Below, in pieces: positions 17,553-26,417 of a stretch of DNA of 64,000 nucleotides (position 1 is its first letter; every line of letters starts with the position of its first letter). The notes under the pieces were generated by a model, which saw only the letters and a list, made by a program, of their open reading frames with translations, was not told where the DNA came from and did not search any database. This DNA comes from Chryseobacterium sp. (GTDB lineage: Bacteria > Bacteroidota > Bacteroidia > Flavobacteriales > Weeksellaceae). The stretch spans positions 558,001 to 622,000 of the forward strand of contig NZ_VOXE01000001.1 of the NCBI RefSeq assembly GCF_008014695.1. The letters run 5' to 3'. The position numbers and the translations under genes were made by a program.

Positions 17553-19241
17553 ATGAACAATTCCATGGAAGAAGAAGAAAAAAAATCCCTCAATTTTATT
17601 GAGCAAATAATAGAAGACGACTTAGCAAACGGTTTGGATCCAGCCAAACTGCGTTTCCGTTTTCCACCGGAACCAAACGGTTATCTGCACGTGGGTCATA
17701 CGAAAGCCATCTGCATCAATTTCGGTTTGGGAGAAAAATACGGTGCTCCAGTGAATCTGCGTTTCGACGATACCAATCCCGAAAAAGAAGAACAGGAATT
17801 TGTAGACTCCATTAAAGCAGATATCGATTGGCTCGGATTTAAATACGATCAGGAACTTTATGCTTCAGATTATTTCGACCGCCTTTACGAGTGGGCTGTT
17901 CAGATGATCAAAGATGGAAAAGCGTATGTAGATGAGCAGCCTTCTGAAGAAATAACCGCTCAAAGAAAAAATCCTTTTGAAGACGGAATTGATTCTCCTT
18001 TCCGGAGCCGTCCGGTGGCCGAAAGTCTGGAACTTTTTGAAAAAATGAAAAACGGTGCTTTCGATGAGGGCGCGATGTCGCTCCGTGCAAAAATCGATAT
18101 GAAATCGCCGAATATGAATATGCGCGATCCCGTGATGTACAGAATTCTGAAAAGACCGCATCACCGTACCGGCGAAAAATGGAAAATTTATCCAATGTAC
18201 GACTGGGCCCACGGTGAGTCGGATTACATTGAACAGATTTCACATTCTTTGTGTTCCTTAGAGTTCGAAAATCACCGTCCGCTGTACGATTGGTATCTGG
18301 ACCAGGTGTACGAAGAAAATACGGTGAGAAACAAACAGAGAGAATTTGCAAGGATGAATGTTTCTTACATGATTACTTCCAAGCGAAAACTTCAGCGTCT
18401 TGTTGCTGAAAACGCCGTTTCAGGCTGGGATGACCCAAGAATGCCTACAATTTCAGGAATGCGGAGATTGGGATTTACCCCAACGGCCATCAAAAAATTC
18501 ATTGAAAGAGTAGGAGTTGCCAAAAGAGAAAATCTTATCGACATTCAGCTGCTTGAATTTTTTGTGAGAGAAGATCTGAATAAAATTTCGACCCGCGTCA
18601 TGGCGGTTGTGGATCCGGTGAAACTTATCATTGAAAATTATCCTGTTGATGTCGAAGAATGGCTGGAAACGGAGAACAATCCAGAAGATGAAAATGCAGG
18701 TACCAGAGAAGTTCCGTTTTCCAGAGAACTTTATATTGAAAGAGAAGACTTTAAGGAAGAGGCCGATAAAAAGTTTTTCCGCCTAAAACTGGGCGGTGAA
18801 GTACGTCTCAAATCCGCTTACATCATTAAAGCAGAACGTGTGGATAAAGATGAAAACGGGGAAATCACTACCATTTACGCTTCTTATGACCCGAAAAGCA
18901 AATCCGGAAGTGGAACGGAAGAAAGTTTAAGAAAGGTAAAAGGAACTTTGCATTGGGTGTCGGCAAAACATGCGCTCCCCATTGAAATCAGAATCTACGA
19001 CAGGCTCTTTACCACTCCGCAGCCGGATGCGGAAAAAGAGACGGATTTTATGGACTTCATTAATCCGGAATCCTTAAAAACAGTTCAGGGTTTTGCCGAA
19101 CCAAGTCTGAAAAATGCAGAAATCGGGAAGCACTATCAGTTTCAGCGCATCGGATATTTCACGCAAGACAGGGATTCATCTGGTGAGAAAACTGTCTTTA
19201 ACAGAACCGTTACTTTAAAAGACGGTTACAAACCGGAGTAA
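17553..19241 (+). CDS. glnS: Glutaminyl-tRNA synthetase
   Basis: 562 residues. Class I synthetase with FPPEPNGYLHVGHTKAI (HIGH motif as HVGH) and the KMSKS-like loop MITSKRKLQ, both in the GlnRS rather than GluRS form; NPFEDGIDSPFRSRPVAESLELF and YDWAHGESDYIE are also GlnRS-type. The C-terminal two beta-barrel anticodon-binding region is complete (ending TVTLKDGYKPE). Start could also be the ATG at 17565 given how close the -7 box lies. Confidence 0.96.
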   Translation: MNNSMEEEEKKSLNFIEQIIEDDLANGLDPAKLRFRFPPEPNGYLHVGHTKAICINFGLGEKYGAPVNLRFDDTNPEKEEQEFVDSIKADIDWLGFKYDQELYASDYFDRLYEWAVQMIKDGKAYVDEQPSEEITAQRKNPFEDGIDSPFRSRPVAESLELFEKMKNGAFDEGAMSLRAKIDMKSPNMNMRDPVMYRILKRPHHRTGEKWKIYPMYDWAHGESDYIEQISHSLCSLEFENHRPLYDWYLDQVYEENTVRNKQREFARMNVSYMITSKRKLQRLVAENAVSGWDDPRMPTISGMRRLGFTPTAIKKFIERVGVAKRENLIDIQLLEFFVREDLNKISTRVMAVVDPVKLIIENYPVDVEEWLETENNPEDENAGTREVPFSRELYIEREDFKEEADKKFFRLKLGGEVRLKSAYIIKAERVDKDENGEITTIYASYDPKSKSGSGTEESLRKVKGTLHWVSAKHALPIEIRIYDRLFTTPQPDAEKETDFMDFINPESLKTVQGFAEPSLKNAEIGKHYQFQRIGYFTQDRDSSGEKTVFNRTVTLKDGYKPE

Positions 19242-19260
19242 ATAAATTCCCAGAAAATAG

Positions 19261-19291
19261 AAGCCTTTCAGTTTTAACTGAAAGGCTTTTT
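19261..19291 (+). terminator. Terminator of glnS
   Basis: Perfect 13-base stem AAGCCTTTCAGTT / AACTGAAAGGCTT with a TT loop and a T run, 20 bases after the glnS stop. On the opposite strand it lies just after the 29-codon ORF and could terminate that transcript too. Confidence 0.88.
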
Positions 19292-19297
19292 AGTTGT

Positions 19298-19387
19298 TTA
19301 CACATTACCGTTAACGAAAATTGTTTCCTTAAGTTTCAATACCCACCTTCTGTAGTGGATTTTGTAATTCTGTAGTAATTTTTTCAT
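19298..19387 (-). CDS. Candidate 29-residue basic small protein
   Basis: ATG at 19387, TAA at 19300-19298. The peptide begins MKKLLQNYKIHYRRWVLKLK and ends NGNV: Lys/Arg-rich, one Trp, amphipathic if helical, no signal peptide. A TATATTTG -7 box (19415-19408) lies 20 bases upstream and the glnS hairpin lies just downstream, so it has the parts of an independent ~120-base transcript. I know no family. It may instead be a non-coding RNA. Confidence 0.42.
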   Translation of the reverse strand: MKKLLQNYKIHYRRWVLKLKETIFVNGNV

Positions 19388-19407
19388 AATCGTAATTATT
19401 AATTGTT

Positions 19408-19415
19408 CAAATATA
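19408..19415 (-). promoter_or_regulatory. -7 promoter box for the 29-codon ORF
   Basis: TATATTTG on the minus strand matches TAnnTTTG, 20 bases before the ATG at 19387. No TTTG -33 element is evident. Confidence 0.45.
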
Positions 19416-19606
19416 CAATGATAATTTGATATTAATATTACATAAGTCTTAAATATTTTTAAATGATCTTTTAAACCTAGTCAATCAGTTTTCTAAAATC
19501 ATTACAAAATGTGCATCAAGACAGTCTTACATAATTTATTAGAAAAGTTTTATGCTACAGTTGTATCTTTTTTAGAAAAATATTAAAAAAACTAATATAT
19601 AGGCCT
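19416..19606. other. AT-rich intergenic stretch
   Basis: About 190 bases after the glycosyltransferase stop. No gene, clear terminator or repeat could be supported. Confidence 0.4.
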
Positions 19607-20893
19607 TTACAGAATCTGAGAAAACTTCTGCGTTAAATTTTTTCTGGAGAACTGTACAATATCACGCGTATCAACATTCAATTTTCCGAATTTCCAGTCA
19701 TTGTATTTTTCCAAGATAAAAGCCTTTAACATTGAGGAATCGTCATATGAGAAATGTTGACCAGCGTGAGTTTCCATAAGAATTTTCTTAACATCGCTGT
19801 CTTTGGGACCGAAAGAAATGATCTCTTTTCCGGAGGCCAGGTATTCAAAAATTTTGCCAGGAATAATACCCTTTGAACTTTCATTCGGGAAATTGGTCAT
19901 CATGAGTACATCAGAAGCCTGCATCTGTAAATTAGCTTCAGAATGCGAAAGATATCCCAGATTTCTTACAGAATTTCTGAGCGCTGAACTGTCAATTTTT
20001 TCTAAAATTTTACTGTCAATTTTTCCAACGAACCGCAGTTCAAAATCATTCTTGAAATCTGTGTTTTCCTGAACCATTTCCCCAAGAACTTTCCATAAAA
20101 TTTCAGGATTTCGCAGCTGTTCCAGCACGCCAATATAACTCAGAACAAATTTTTCTCCGGAATCTTCGGATTTAATGGTCTGTTCAGGAAAAACATCATA
20201 ACCATTTGTGATACACACTGCATTCGCTCCTTTTTTCCGGAAATTCTCGGCGTCGGTATAACTGGTTGCCAAAGTGATATCGGCTTTCTCAAATACTTTC
20301 TGTTCCAGACTGCGGTGCTTACGGTCGGCAGATTTGGTCAGTTTAAGGTGCTGGTAATAGGAAATTTCGGTCCATGGATCGCGAAAATCTGCAATCCATT
20401 TAAGTTCCGGGAATTCTTTCTTCAGTTCCAGACCAATCAGGTGCATGGAATGCGGGGGACCTGTCGTGACAAACGCATCAAAATGATTTTCCTTTAGATA
20501 CTTTTTCAAAAATGTAACGGAAGGTTTTACCCAGAAAACACGGGCATCCGGAATAAAAAAATTACCGCGGATCCAGACTGAAATTTTTGATTTCCAGGAC
20601 TGGTTTCCGCCGACATCAAACTGTCCGGCTTTGAATTTTTTATTGTCCTTTCCGAACCATTCTGCAAGCTGGTATGGCTCCCAAATCTTCGTTTTTATAA
20701 TTTCCAGATTCTTCGGGACGTCTTTTTCCAAAGTTTCATCAATGATCGGATAGCTTGGGTTTTCCGGAATGAAAACAGTGGGTTTCCAGCCGAATTCTGG
20801 CAGGTACTTTACAAATTTTAACCAACGCTGAACACCGGGACCGCCTGCAGGAGGCCAGTAATAGGTGATGATTAAGATTTTTTTGTTTTCCAT
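19607..20893 (-). CDS. Family 4-like glycosyltransferase
   Basis: 428 residues. N-terminal Rossmann domain opens with ILIITYYWPPAGGPGVQRWLKFVKYLPEFGW, a common signature of GT4 enzymes in Bacteroidota; FDAFVTTGPPHSMHLIGLEL and KWIADFRDPWTE follow. The C-terminal donor-binding region includes NFPNESSKGIIPGKIFEYLASGKEIISFG with the E of the E-x7-E motif. It probably transfers a sugar from a nucleotide donor to a cell-surface glycan. Last gene of a probable operon after the YfhO gene (24-base gap). Confidence 0.85.
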   Translation of the reverse strand: MENKKILIITYYWPPAGGPGVQRWLKFVKYLPEFGWKPTVFIPENPSYPIIDETLEKDVPKNLEIIKTKIWEPYQLAEWFGKDNKKFKAGQFDVGGNQSWKSKISVWIRGNFFIPDARVFWVKPSVTFLKKYLKENHFDAFVTTGPPHSMHLIGLELKKEFPELKWIADFRDPWTEISYYQHLKLTKSADRKHRSLEQKVFEKADITLATSYTDAENFRKKGANAVCITNGYDVFPEQTIKSEDSGEKFVLSYIGVLEQLRNPEILWKVLGEMVQENTDFKNDFELRFVGKIDSKILEKIDSSALRNSVRNLGYLSHSEANLQMQASDVLMMTNFPNESSKGIIPGKIFEYLASGKEIISFGPKDSDVKKILMETHAGQHFSYDDSSMLKAFILEKYNDWKFGKLNVDTRDIVQFSRKNLTQKFSQIL

Positions 20894-20917
20894 ATCTTAA
20901 ACGCTGAAGAAGATTTT

Positions 20918-23494
20918 TCAGTCTTCCAACATTGAAAGTTTTTCGGAAATGTTTTTCTCCTTTCTTCGGTAAAGCATATAAATCCCAAACGCAGAAAGCA
21001 GCACAAACACGCCAAAGCAGATCATCGAAATTATTTTACCAGTTTGGATTACTGCAGGTTCAAAAACCATTTTCACATTATGCGTTCCTGCTGGAACATG
21101 TACGGCTCTCAAGAGATAATCAGCTTTGATGTATGGCACTTCCTTTTCATCAACAAAAATTTTCCATCCTTTCGGATAGTAAATTTCTGAGAAGACAGCC
21201 AATTGTGGTGTTTTCGACTGGGTTCTAAACTCCAGTTTATTTGCCTCGTATTTGGTCAGTTTTAAAAATGCAGTTGAATCGGGCGCTAAATTTTTTCCTT
21301 CGAAATATTTTCTATCGTCATCGGAAACAACCGCTGTTTTTTTCGTGTTCAGTTCACCAATGAGCTGTATTTCTTCGTTTGGAGATTTTACAAACTTCAC
21401 GTCAGAAACAAACCATGCATTTCCGTTCGTTTTAGGATTAATAACCACCTGCGGATTCTGAGCTTCTCCGAAAATCATGTATTTCGTGTTCAGCAGGTTC
21501 AGGATCCGTGGGATCTTTACGGTATCCATCTTGTTGAAATACTGATTGATGAGATCATCGTAACGTCGAAGTTTCACTGCATGATAGCCTCCGATTGAGG
21601 ACTTGAAATAGGAAGTATTGGTCTCGCTAAAAGTTCCAAGTGTCTGGTTGTAAATCCGATAATGGTTTTTGTCTTTTTCAGCAATCGTTTCCAGAGTTTT
21701 GTTTACATTCGCATTGGCCAGAAGCGATTGCAGATTGGCGTTATCGCCTACTTTCTGCATGAGCAGATCTGAATTTTCAGTCTGAAAAGGATTTTCGGTA
21801 AAAGTTTTATCGATGAAATTATCGTTGTTCAGATATCTTTTGTTCACGCTCCATAAATCCAGCAGACTTACAAGACCAATAATTATTAAAGCGATATTCT
21901 GGCTGAGTTTCTTCTTTAAAGTAAAATATAACACTCCAGCAGTGATTGCTACATAAAGAATGGCTTTGAGCGCATCTGCACGGAACATCGCGAATCTTTC
22001 ATCTACCAAAAACTCGAGAAGATAGGGGGGAAGGTATGTTTTTTCGTTGGCGGTATGGAAACCCAAAATAGCTTTTCCGAAAAGCAACAGCAAAACGGTG
22101 ATTCCGAGAACTGCAGCGCTCACATAAATAAGGATTTTCTTTTTGTTTTCTTCGGTTAAGATGTTCTCAGCAGAAGTCTCCGTTTTTTCGGCGGAATTAA
22201 AAAACCGATAAAGACCGATGATTGCGATGAGCGGGAACAGCAATTCTACCACGACCAGAATCGAACTTGGCGCACGGAATTTATTATAAAAAGGAACAAA
22301 ATCGATGAAAAGATCCGAGACGAACATCAGGTTGCTTCCCCACGCCAAAAAAACGGTGAGAATAGATGCTCCCAAAATCCAGTACCGGTATTTTTTCCAC
22401 GCGAAGAAAAATCCTAAAATGGCCAGAAAGCACACCACAGCACCCTGATAAGCAGGACCCGAAGTTCCGGGCTGTTCGCCCCAATACGTCAAAGATCCAA
22501 AACCCTGTGAAATTCTATCCATTTCCTGCTGTGACGAAACATTGCTCTGCACCATTTCCTGAACCTGGCCCATCATTTCTTCGGAACCTTCTTCGTTGCT
22601 TGAGCCTCCCATTAACCTTGGAATAAACAAATTCAGGGTTTCAAGTTTGCCGTAACTCCACATCAGCATGCTTTCTTTGTCCATTCCGGATTCTCCCGAA
22701 GAATTCACTTCGTTATCAAGGATCTGTTTGCCACGCACTGTTTCTGTAATATATTCAGAATTGGCCAAAATCCGCTGAGCGTTCATTCCAATTCCCAAAA
22801 CAAACGCGAAAGCCAGCAATCCGGTAGAAATTCCAAAATGTTTCCAGCCGGTTTTCCCCTGAAAAGCACGGATGAGTTCAGAAATAAATAGAAATCCAAG
22901 TGCAATAAAAAGGTAATAGGTCATCTGCGGGTGATTCGCTGCAATCTGAAGCCCCATAGATAGAGCAGTCACAATAAACCCAACAATATATTTTTTCCGG
23001 ATATATACGAGCAGAATTCCGGCCAGAAGCGGCGCAAAATATGCCACTGTATGGATTTTTCCGTTATGCCCGGCGGCGAGCGCAATATAAAAATAGGTGG
23101 AGAGTCCAAAAAAAGTTGCCCCCAAAAGTGCATACTTCCAGTTCCTCACGACCACCATTCCGAGCAGAAAAAATCCGGAGAAAAGTAGAAAAATATAATT
23201 GGCAGGTTTCGGTAAAAAATTCAGGACATCATCGATTGTTTTCACAAAATCGCCGCGAAACTGCGCGCCCATCTGGTAAGTCGGCATCCCGCCGAACATG
23301 GAATCGCTCCAATAGGTTTCTTTACCGTTCTGCGCCCGGTAATCCAACAACTCTTTTGCGCCGCCTTTGTACTGCACAATATCGTGCTGAAACAGCTGTT
23401 TCCCTGATAATACAGGATTCGCATATACCAAAGCCAGCACCACGAAAGCGATGAGGCTTGCAATGATGAATATTAATTTTCTGTTTTTTGCCAT
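20918..23494 (-). CDS. YfhO family large membrane protein
   Basis: 858 residues with about 13 predicted helices and a C-terminal extracytoplasmic domain (about 560-820) followed by one last helix (IISMICFGVFVLLSAFGIYML). The start NPVLSGKQLFQHDIVQYKGGAKELLDY and LGLSTYFYIALAAGHNGKI-type regions match YfhO, a GT-C-like family linked to glycosylation of lipoteichoic acid or surface polymers. Pairing with the glycosyltransferase downstream supports a role in surface sugar transfer, but donor and acceptor are unknown. Confidence 0.85.
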   Translation of the reverse strand: MAKNRKLIFIIASLIAFVVLALVYANPVLSGKQLFQHDIVQYKGGAKELLDYRAQNGKETYWSDSMFGGMPTYQMGAQFRGDFVKTIDDVLNFLPKPANYIFLLFSGFFLLGMVVVRNWKYALLGATFFGLSTYFYIALAAGHNGKIHTVAYFAPLLAGILLVYIRKKYIVGFIVTALSMGLQIAANHPQMTYYLFIALGFLFISELIRAFQGKTGWKHFGISTGLLAFAFVLGIGMNAQRILANSEYITETVRGKQILDNEVNSSGESGMDKESMLMWSYGKLETLNLFIPRLMGGSSNEEGSEEMMGQVQEMVQSNVSSQQEMDRISQGFGSLTYWGEQPGTSGPAYQGAVVCFLAILGFFFAWKKYRYWILGASILTVFLAWGSNLMFVSDLFIDFVPFYNKFRAPSSILVVVELLFPLIAIIGLYRFFNSAEKTETSAENILTEENKKKILIYVSAAVLGITVLLLLFGKAILGFHTANEKTYLPPYLLEFLVDERFAMFRADALKAILYVAITAGVLYFTLKKKLSQNIALIIIGLVSLLDLWSVNKRYLNNDNFIDKTFTENPFQTENSDLLMQKVGDNANLQSLLANANVNKTLETIAEKDKNHYRIYNQTLGTFSETNTSYFKSSIGGYHAVKLRRYDDLINQYFNKMDTVKIPRILNLLNTKYMIFGEAQNPQVVINPKTNGNAWFVSDVKFVKSPNEEIQLIGELNTKKTAVVSDDDRKYFEGKNLAPDSTAFLKLTKYEANKLEFRTQSKTPQLAVFSEIYYPKGWKIFVDEKEVPYIKADYLLRAVHVPAGTHNVKMVFEPAVIQTGKIISMICFGVFVLLSAFGIYMLYRRKEKNISEKLSMLED

Positions 23495-23541
23495 ATTATA
23501 ATTGATTGCTGAAACTTTGATGAGCTTCCGGAAAGGATTTT

Positions 23542-23775
23542 CTACTTTTTGTAATCGTTATTTTCTTTAATTTCCTCGTAGTCTACCGTTTCGGCATCCC
23601 ATTTTACCTTTTGGCTGACCTTTTTGTCGGCTTCTCTGGAATTATCTGGTTCTTTTTTCTGATTGAAAGCAGAAGGGAAATTCCTGTAAAATCTGGTCAG
23701 AAAAATCCTTTTCAGGATGTTCCATACAAAAAATATAATTACGGTTGCGAGAATTAACTCCAATAGATATTTCAT
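23542..23775 (-). CDS. DUF4834-type small membrane protein
   Basis: 77 residues: one N-terminal helix (LLELILATVIIFFVWNIL), then a short basic/hydrophilic tail with QKKEPDNS and a conserved-looking end VKWDAETVDYEEIKE. This layout is typical of the Bacteroidota DUF4834 family found next to YfhO genes. Function unknown. It sits 47 bases before the YfhO start and 30 bases after the DUF6263 gene. Confidence 0.82.
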   Translation of the reverse strand: MKYLLELILATVIIFFVWNILKRIFLTRFYRNFPSAFNQKKEPDNSREADKKVSQKVKWDAETVDYEEIKENNDYKK

Positions 23776-23805
23776 GATTTCAGAAATATTTAAAATGTTT
23801 AAAAT

Positions 23806-24855
23806 TTATTTTGACGCAGGATTCACCATTACCGTTGAATTGGAAACCGATTTCATGTTTTTGGTCTGTTTGCCGTCTGAAAGTGTTTCAACCTGCGAAG
23901 TCTTTACGTTAATGTTCTGGTTGGTGATCCAGCCGGATTGTTGGTCCAGCGTTACTGTGCCGGTCTGCGTAAGTTCTGAACTCATGCTTCTGGTAATGCC
24001 TTCCTGTGTTCTTTTCTCAGATTTGTATGGAATCCCTCCATTTACGGTGATAACTGCTTTACCATCTCCAACGCTTTTTAAAGCATAGGTAGTGGTCAGT
24101 TTTACTTTTCCGTCCGGTGTTGCATTTTCTGTGTGGGTCCATTTCTCTCCAAGTTTTACCCCCTTCTCCGGAATGAGCATTAGATTTTTTGTAAACTGTT
24201 CACTCATTGACTTTTCCCCGAAACTGTTTTTAAAGCTTTTCAGAAAATCTGCTTTCGCAGCAGCATCCTTAATAAAAGTTGCTGATGAAGCGGCAACTTT
24301 CGTATAAATTGGTTCAAATCCGGTAATTGAAAGGATTTTTCCGTTTTCCTGCATTTTCATCTTCAGTTTGTTACCTACCAAAGCTTTGTTGATGGTCCAC
24401 ATCATTTTCATGTTGTCATCTTTCGGAGCGGACTGCTTGGTATCAACCACCATCGTTTTTCCTCCGGAAGTCTGGGAACTTCTTTTGCCGATCAGATTAA
24501 TTGTAATATCATAAACTCCTTTATCATAACCATTCACGAGAAAAGACATTTCATCAGTCGATTCACTCGTTCCGCTTTGTGATTCACCGGTTGGTGAAGT
24601 AACGGTCTGAACATCGCGCTGATAAGTGGTTAAAGGATAAGTTTTACCAACTTCCAGATTAAAAGACTGTATATACACTCCGGATGAATCTCTGATGGCC
24701 ATTTTATCTGCTGTATTTTCCTCAGATTTTTCCACCGGAACTTCGACATTAATGGTTTTTCCTGTTGCAGGATCTACCTTAGTGATGGTTTTTGTCTCTT
24801 TATTGCAGGAGATTAAAGTGATGGCAAGTATGGCGAATGCTGTAATTTTTTTCAT
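23806..24855 (-). CDS. DUF6263-type lipoprotein
   Basis: 349 residues. Signal peptide with lipobox LISC (Cys17). A Thr/Lys/Glu-rich spacer leads to a beta-rich domain with YPLTTYQRDVQT, MSFLVNGYDKGVYDITINL and LMLIPEKGVKLGEKWTHT, matching DUF6263, a Bacteroidota family of unknown function. Cell-envelope location is inferred from the signal. Co-directional with rlmB upstream (53 bases) and DUF4834 downstream. Confidence 0.82.
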   Translation of the reverse strand: MKKITAFAILAITLISCNKETKTITKVDPATGKTINVEVPVEKSEENTADKMAIRDSSGVYIQSFNLEVGKTYPLTTYQRDVQTVTSPTGESQSGTSESTDEMSFLVNGYDKGVYDITINLIGKRSSQTSGGKTMVVDTKQSAPKDDNMKMMWTINKALVGNKLKMKMQENGKILSITGFEPIYTKVAASSATFIKDAAAKADFLKSFKNSFGEKSMSEQFTKNLMLIPEKGVKLGEKWTHTENATPDGKVKLTTTYALKSVGDGKAVITVNGGIPYKSEKRTQEGITRSMSSELTQTGTVTLDQQSGWITNQNINVKTSQVETLSDGKQTKNMKSVSNSTVMVNPASK

Positions 24856-24908
24856 AAATTTTAAGATGGCTTGTAAGCTATGTAGAATTTGGTTTTTAGT
24901 TTTTTATT

Positions 24909-25661
24909 TTAAATTTCCTGCGCTATTTTTTGGCGAACGGCTTCATAAAGTATGGCACCACATGCTACAGAAACATTCAAAGACTGTGTTTTTCCCTCAA
25001 TCGGGAGTTTGATCTTTTCATCAGCATGATGCATTACTTCCTTGGAAATGCCTGTTTCTTCATTTCCCATCACCAAAGCGCAGGGCTGGGTAAAATCTAC
25101 TTCGTAAACCGATTTCTGAGCCTTTTCAGTAGCTGCAAAAACCTGTACTCCTGATTGCTGAAGAAAATCCACAGCGTGTGCGAGATTTTTTTCCTTGCAG
25201 ATTTTCAGATTGTATATCGCTCCTGCAGAAGTTTTAATGGCATCCGAATTAATCGGAGCGGAGCCTTTTTCCGGAAGAATTACCGCATGAACTCCGACGC
25301 ATTCTGCCGTTCTGCAGATCGCTCCAAAATTCCGAACATCCGTCAGGCGGTCAAGAATCAAAAGAAATGGCGTTTTGCCTTCTTCAAAAAGCTGGGGCAG
25401 AATATCTTCGATTTTTTCAAAAGGTACATCAGAAATAAATGCAACTACCCCCTGATGGTTTTTCCGGGTAAAGCGGTTCAGCTTTTCCACAGGAACGTAA
25501 TTAGGGCGTATTTTATGTTTCCCCAAAAGCTGTTTCAGTTCGTAGTACAAATCTCCCTGCAGCGCATTCTGCATAAAGATTTTATCGATGGATTTTCCTG
25601 CTTCCAGTGCTTCAATTACCGGCCGGAGGCCAAATATAAAATCATCTTTTTTGTCCGTCAT
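24909..25661 (-). CDS. rlmB: 23S rRNA 2'-O-methyltransferase RlmB-type (SPOUT)
   Basis: 250 residues. N-terminal substrate-binding domain (FGLRPVIEALEAGKSIDKI), then the SpoU/TrmH knotted catalytic domain with ILDRLTDVRNFGAICRTAECVG (motif 1), ALVMGNEETGIS (motif 2) and LPIEGKTQSLNVSVACGAILYEA (motif 3). RlmB methylates G2251 in the P loop of 23S rRNA; other TrmH paralogues are the alternative. Probably the first gene of the operon running to the glycosyltransferase. Confidence 0.9.
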   Translation of the reverse strand: MTDKKDDFIFGLRPVIEALEAGKSIDKIFMQNALQGDLYYELKQLLGKHKIRPNYVPVEKLNRFTRKNHQGVVAFISDVPFEKIEDILPQLFEEGKTPFLLILDRLTDVRNFGAICRTAECVGVHAVILPEKGSAPINSDAIKTSAGAIYNLKICKEKNLAHAVDFLQQSGVQVFAATEKAQKSVYEVDFTQPCALVMGNEETGISKEVMHHADEKIKLPIEGKTQSLNVSVACGAILYEAVRQKIAQEI

Positions 25662-25700
25662 TTTTTCTTTAATATAATTTGTTCTGACTTGCTGTCATTT

Positions 25701-26171
25701 TTAAAAAGTTTCCCCCAGAATCGCTCTTTTCTGGGCCAACGCGTAACCATAATGCAGGGTTTCGTGCATGTTGTTAAATATAATCGCATCCTGAATGCTC
25801 TTCAGATCCATCCCAAAACTGGTGGTATAAGGGGTGTAATCTGAAAAAAAATCGGCGTCATAATCCTTCATGAGAATTTTTGAAGTTTCCGTGAGCAGAA
25901 AAGCGAGGTCGTCAACTTCCGACTGCTGCACGTTCAGATTCGGCATGGTCCCTTTTTTATAGGTTTCAATCCAATACTTATCTATGCGGAAAGGATTTCC
26001 GCTCAAGTAATAACACAACAACTGCTGCGTGGCCACTGTGTGGGCAATATTCCAGTAAATATTATTGTTGAAACCATCCGGAATGCTTAGCAAATCTTTA
26101 TGGGACGTATTCTGAAGAATTTCCAGAAGGTTTTTTCGGATCTGCCGGTGCGCCTGAAAATGATAATTCAT
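25701..26171 (-). CDS. DinB family protein
   Basis: 156 residues, four-helix DinB/YfiT-like fold. Candidate metal-binding histidines appear in NIAHTVATQQ and NMHETLHYGYA. The family includes thiol-dependent transferases and many uncharacterised members; no substrate can be proposed. Preceded by a good promoter match at 26191-26221. Confidence 0.85.
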   Translation of the reverse strand: MNYHFQAHRQIRKNLLEILQNTSHKDLLSIPDGFNNNIYWNIAHTVATQQLLCYYLSGNPFRIDKYWIETYKKGTMPNLNVQQSEVDDLAFLLTETSKILMKDYDADFFSDYTPYTTSFGMDLKSIQDAIIFNNMHETLHYGYALAQKRAILGETF

Positions 26172-26190
26172 TTGAGCTAATTTTAATCGA

Positions 26191-26221
26191 CAAAAATAAG
26201 TTAATTAACTGAACATCACAA
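26191..26221 (-). promoter_or_regulatory. Promoter of the DinB gene
   Basis: Minus strand: ATTG-type -33 element (TTG at 26221-26219), 20-base spacer, then TATTTTTG (26198-26191), a full match to TAnnTTTG. The ATG is at 26171. Confidence 0.55.
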
Positions 26222-26417
26222 TTTGTTGCGGCAGGTTATGAAGTATTTCAGCAGATTTTAAGAAAACTTTTAGTTTTAAGGCATACAATAAGCTAAAATT
26301 ATCAAAAACCTTATGAACAGGGCAGATTATTTAACAAATTTTAACTCAAAATTGGCATTGATTTAGTAGATTGTTGCAGGTATTTATCAGAAATTTACAC
26401 TTTAATTTTAAAACTCT

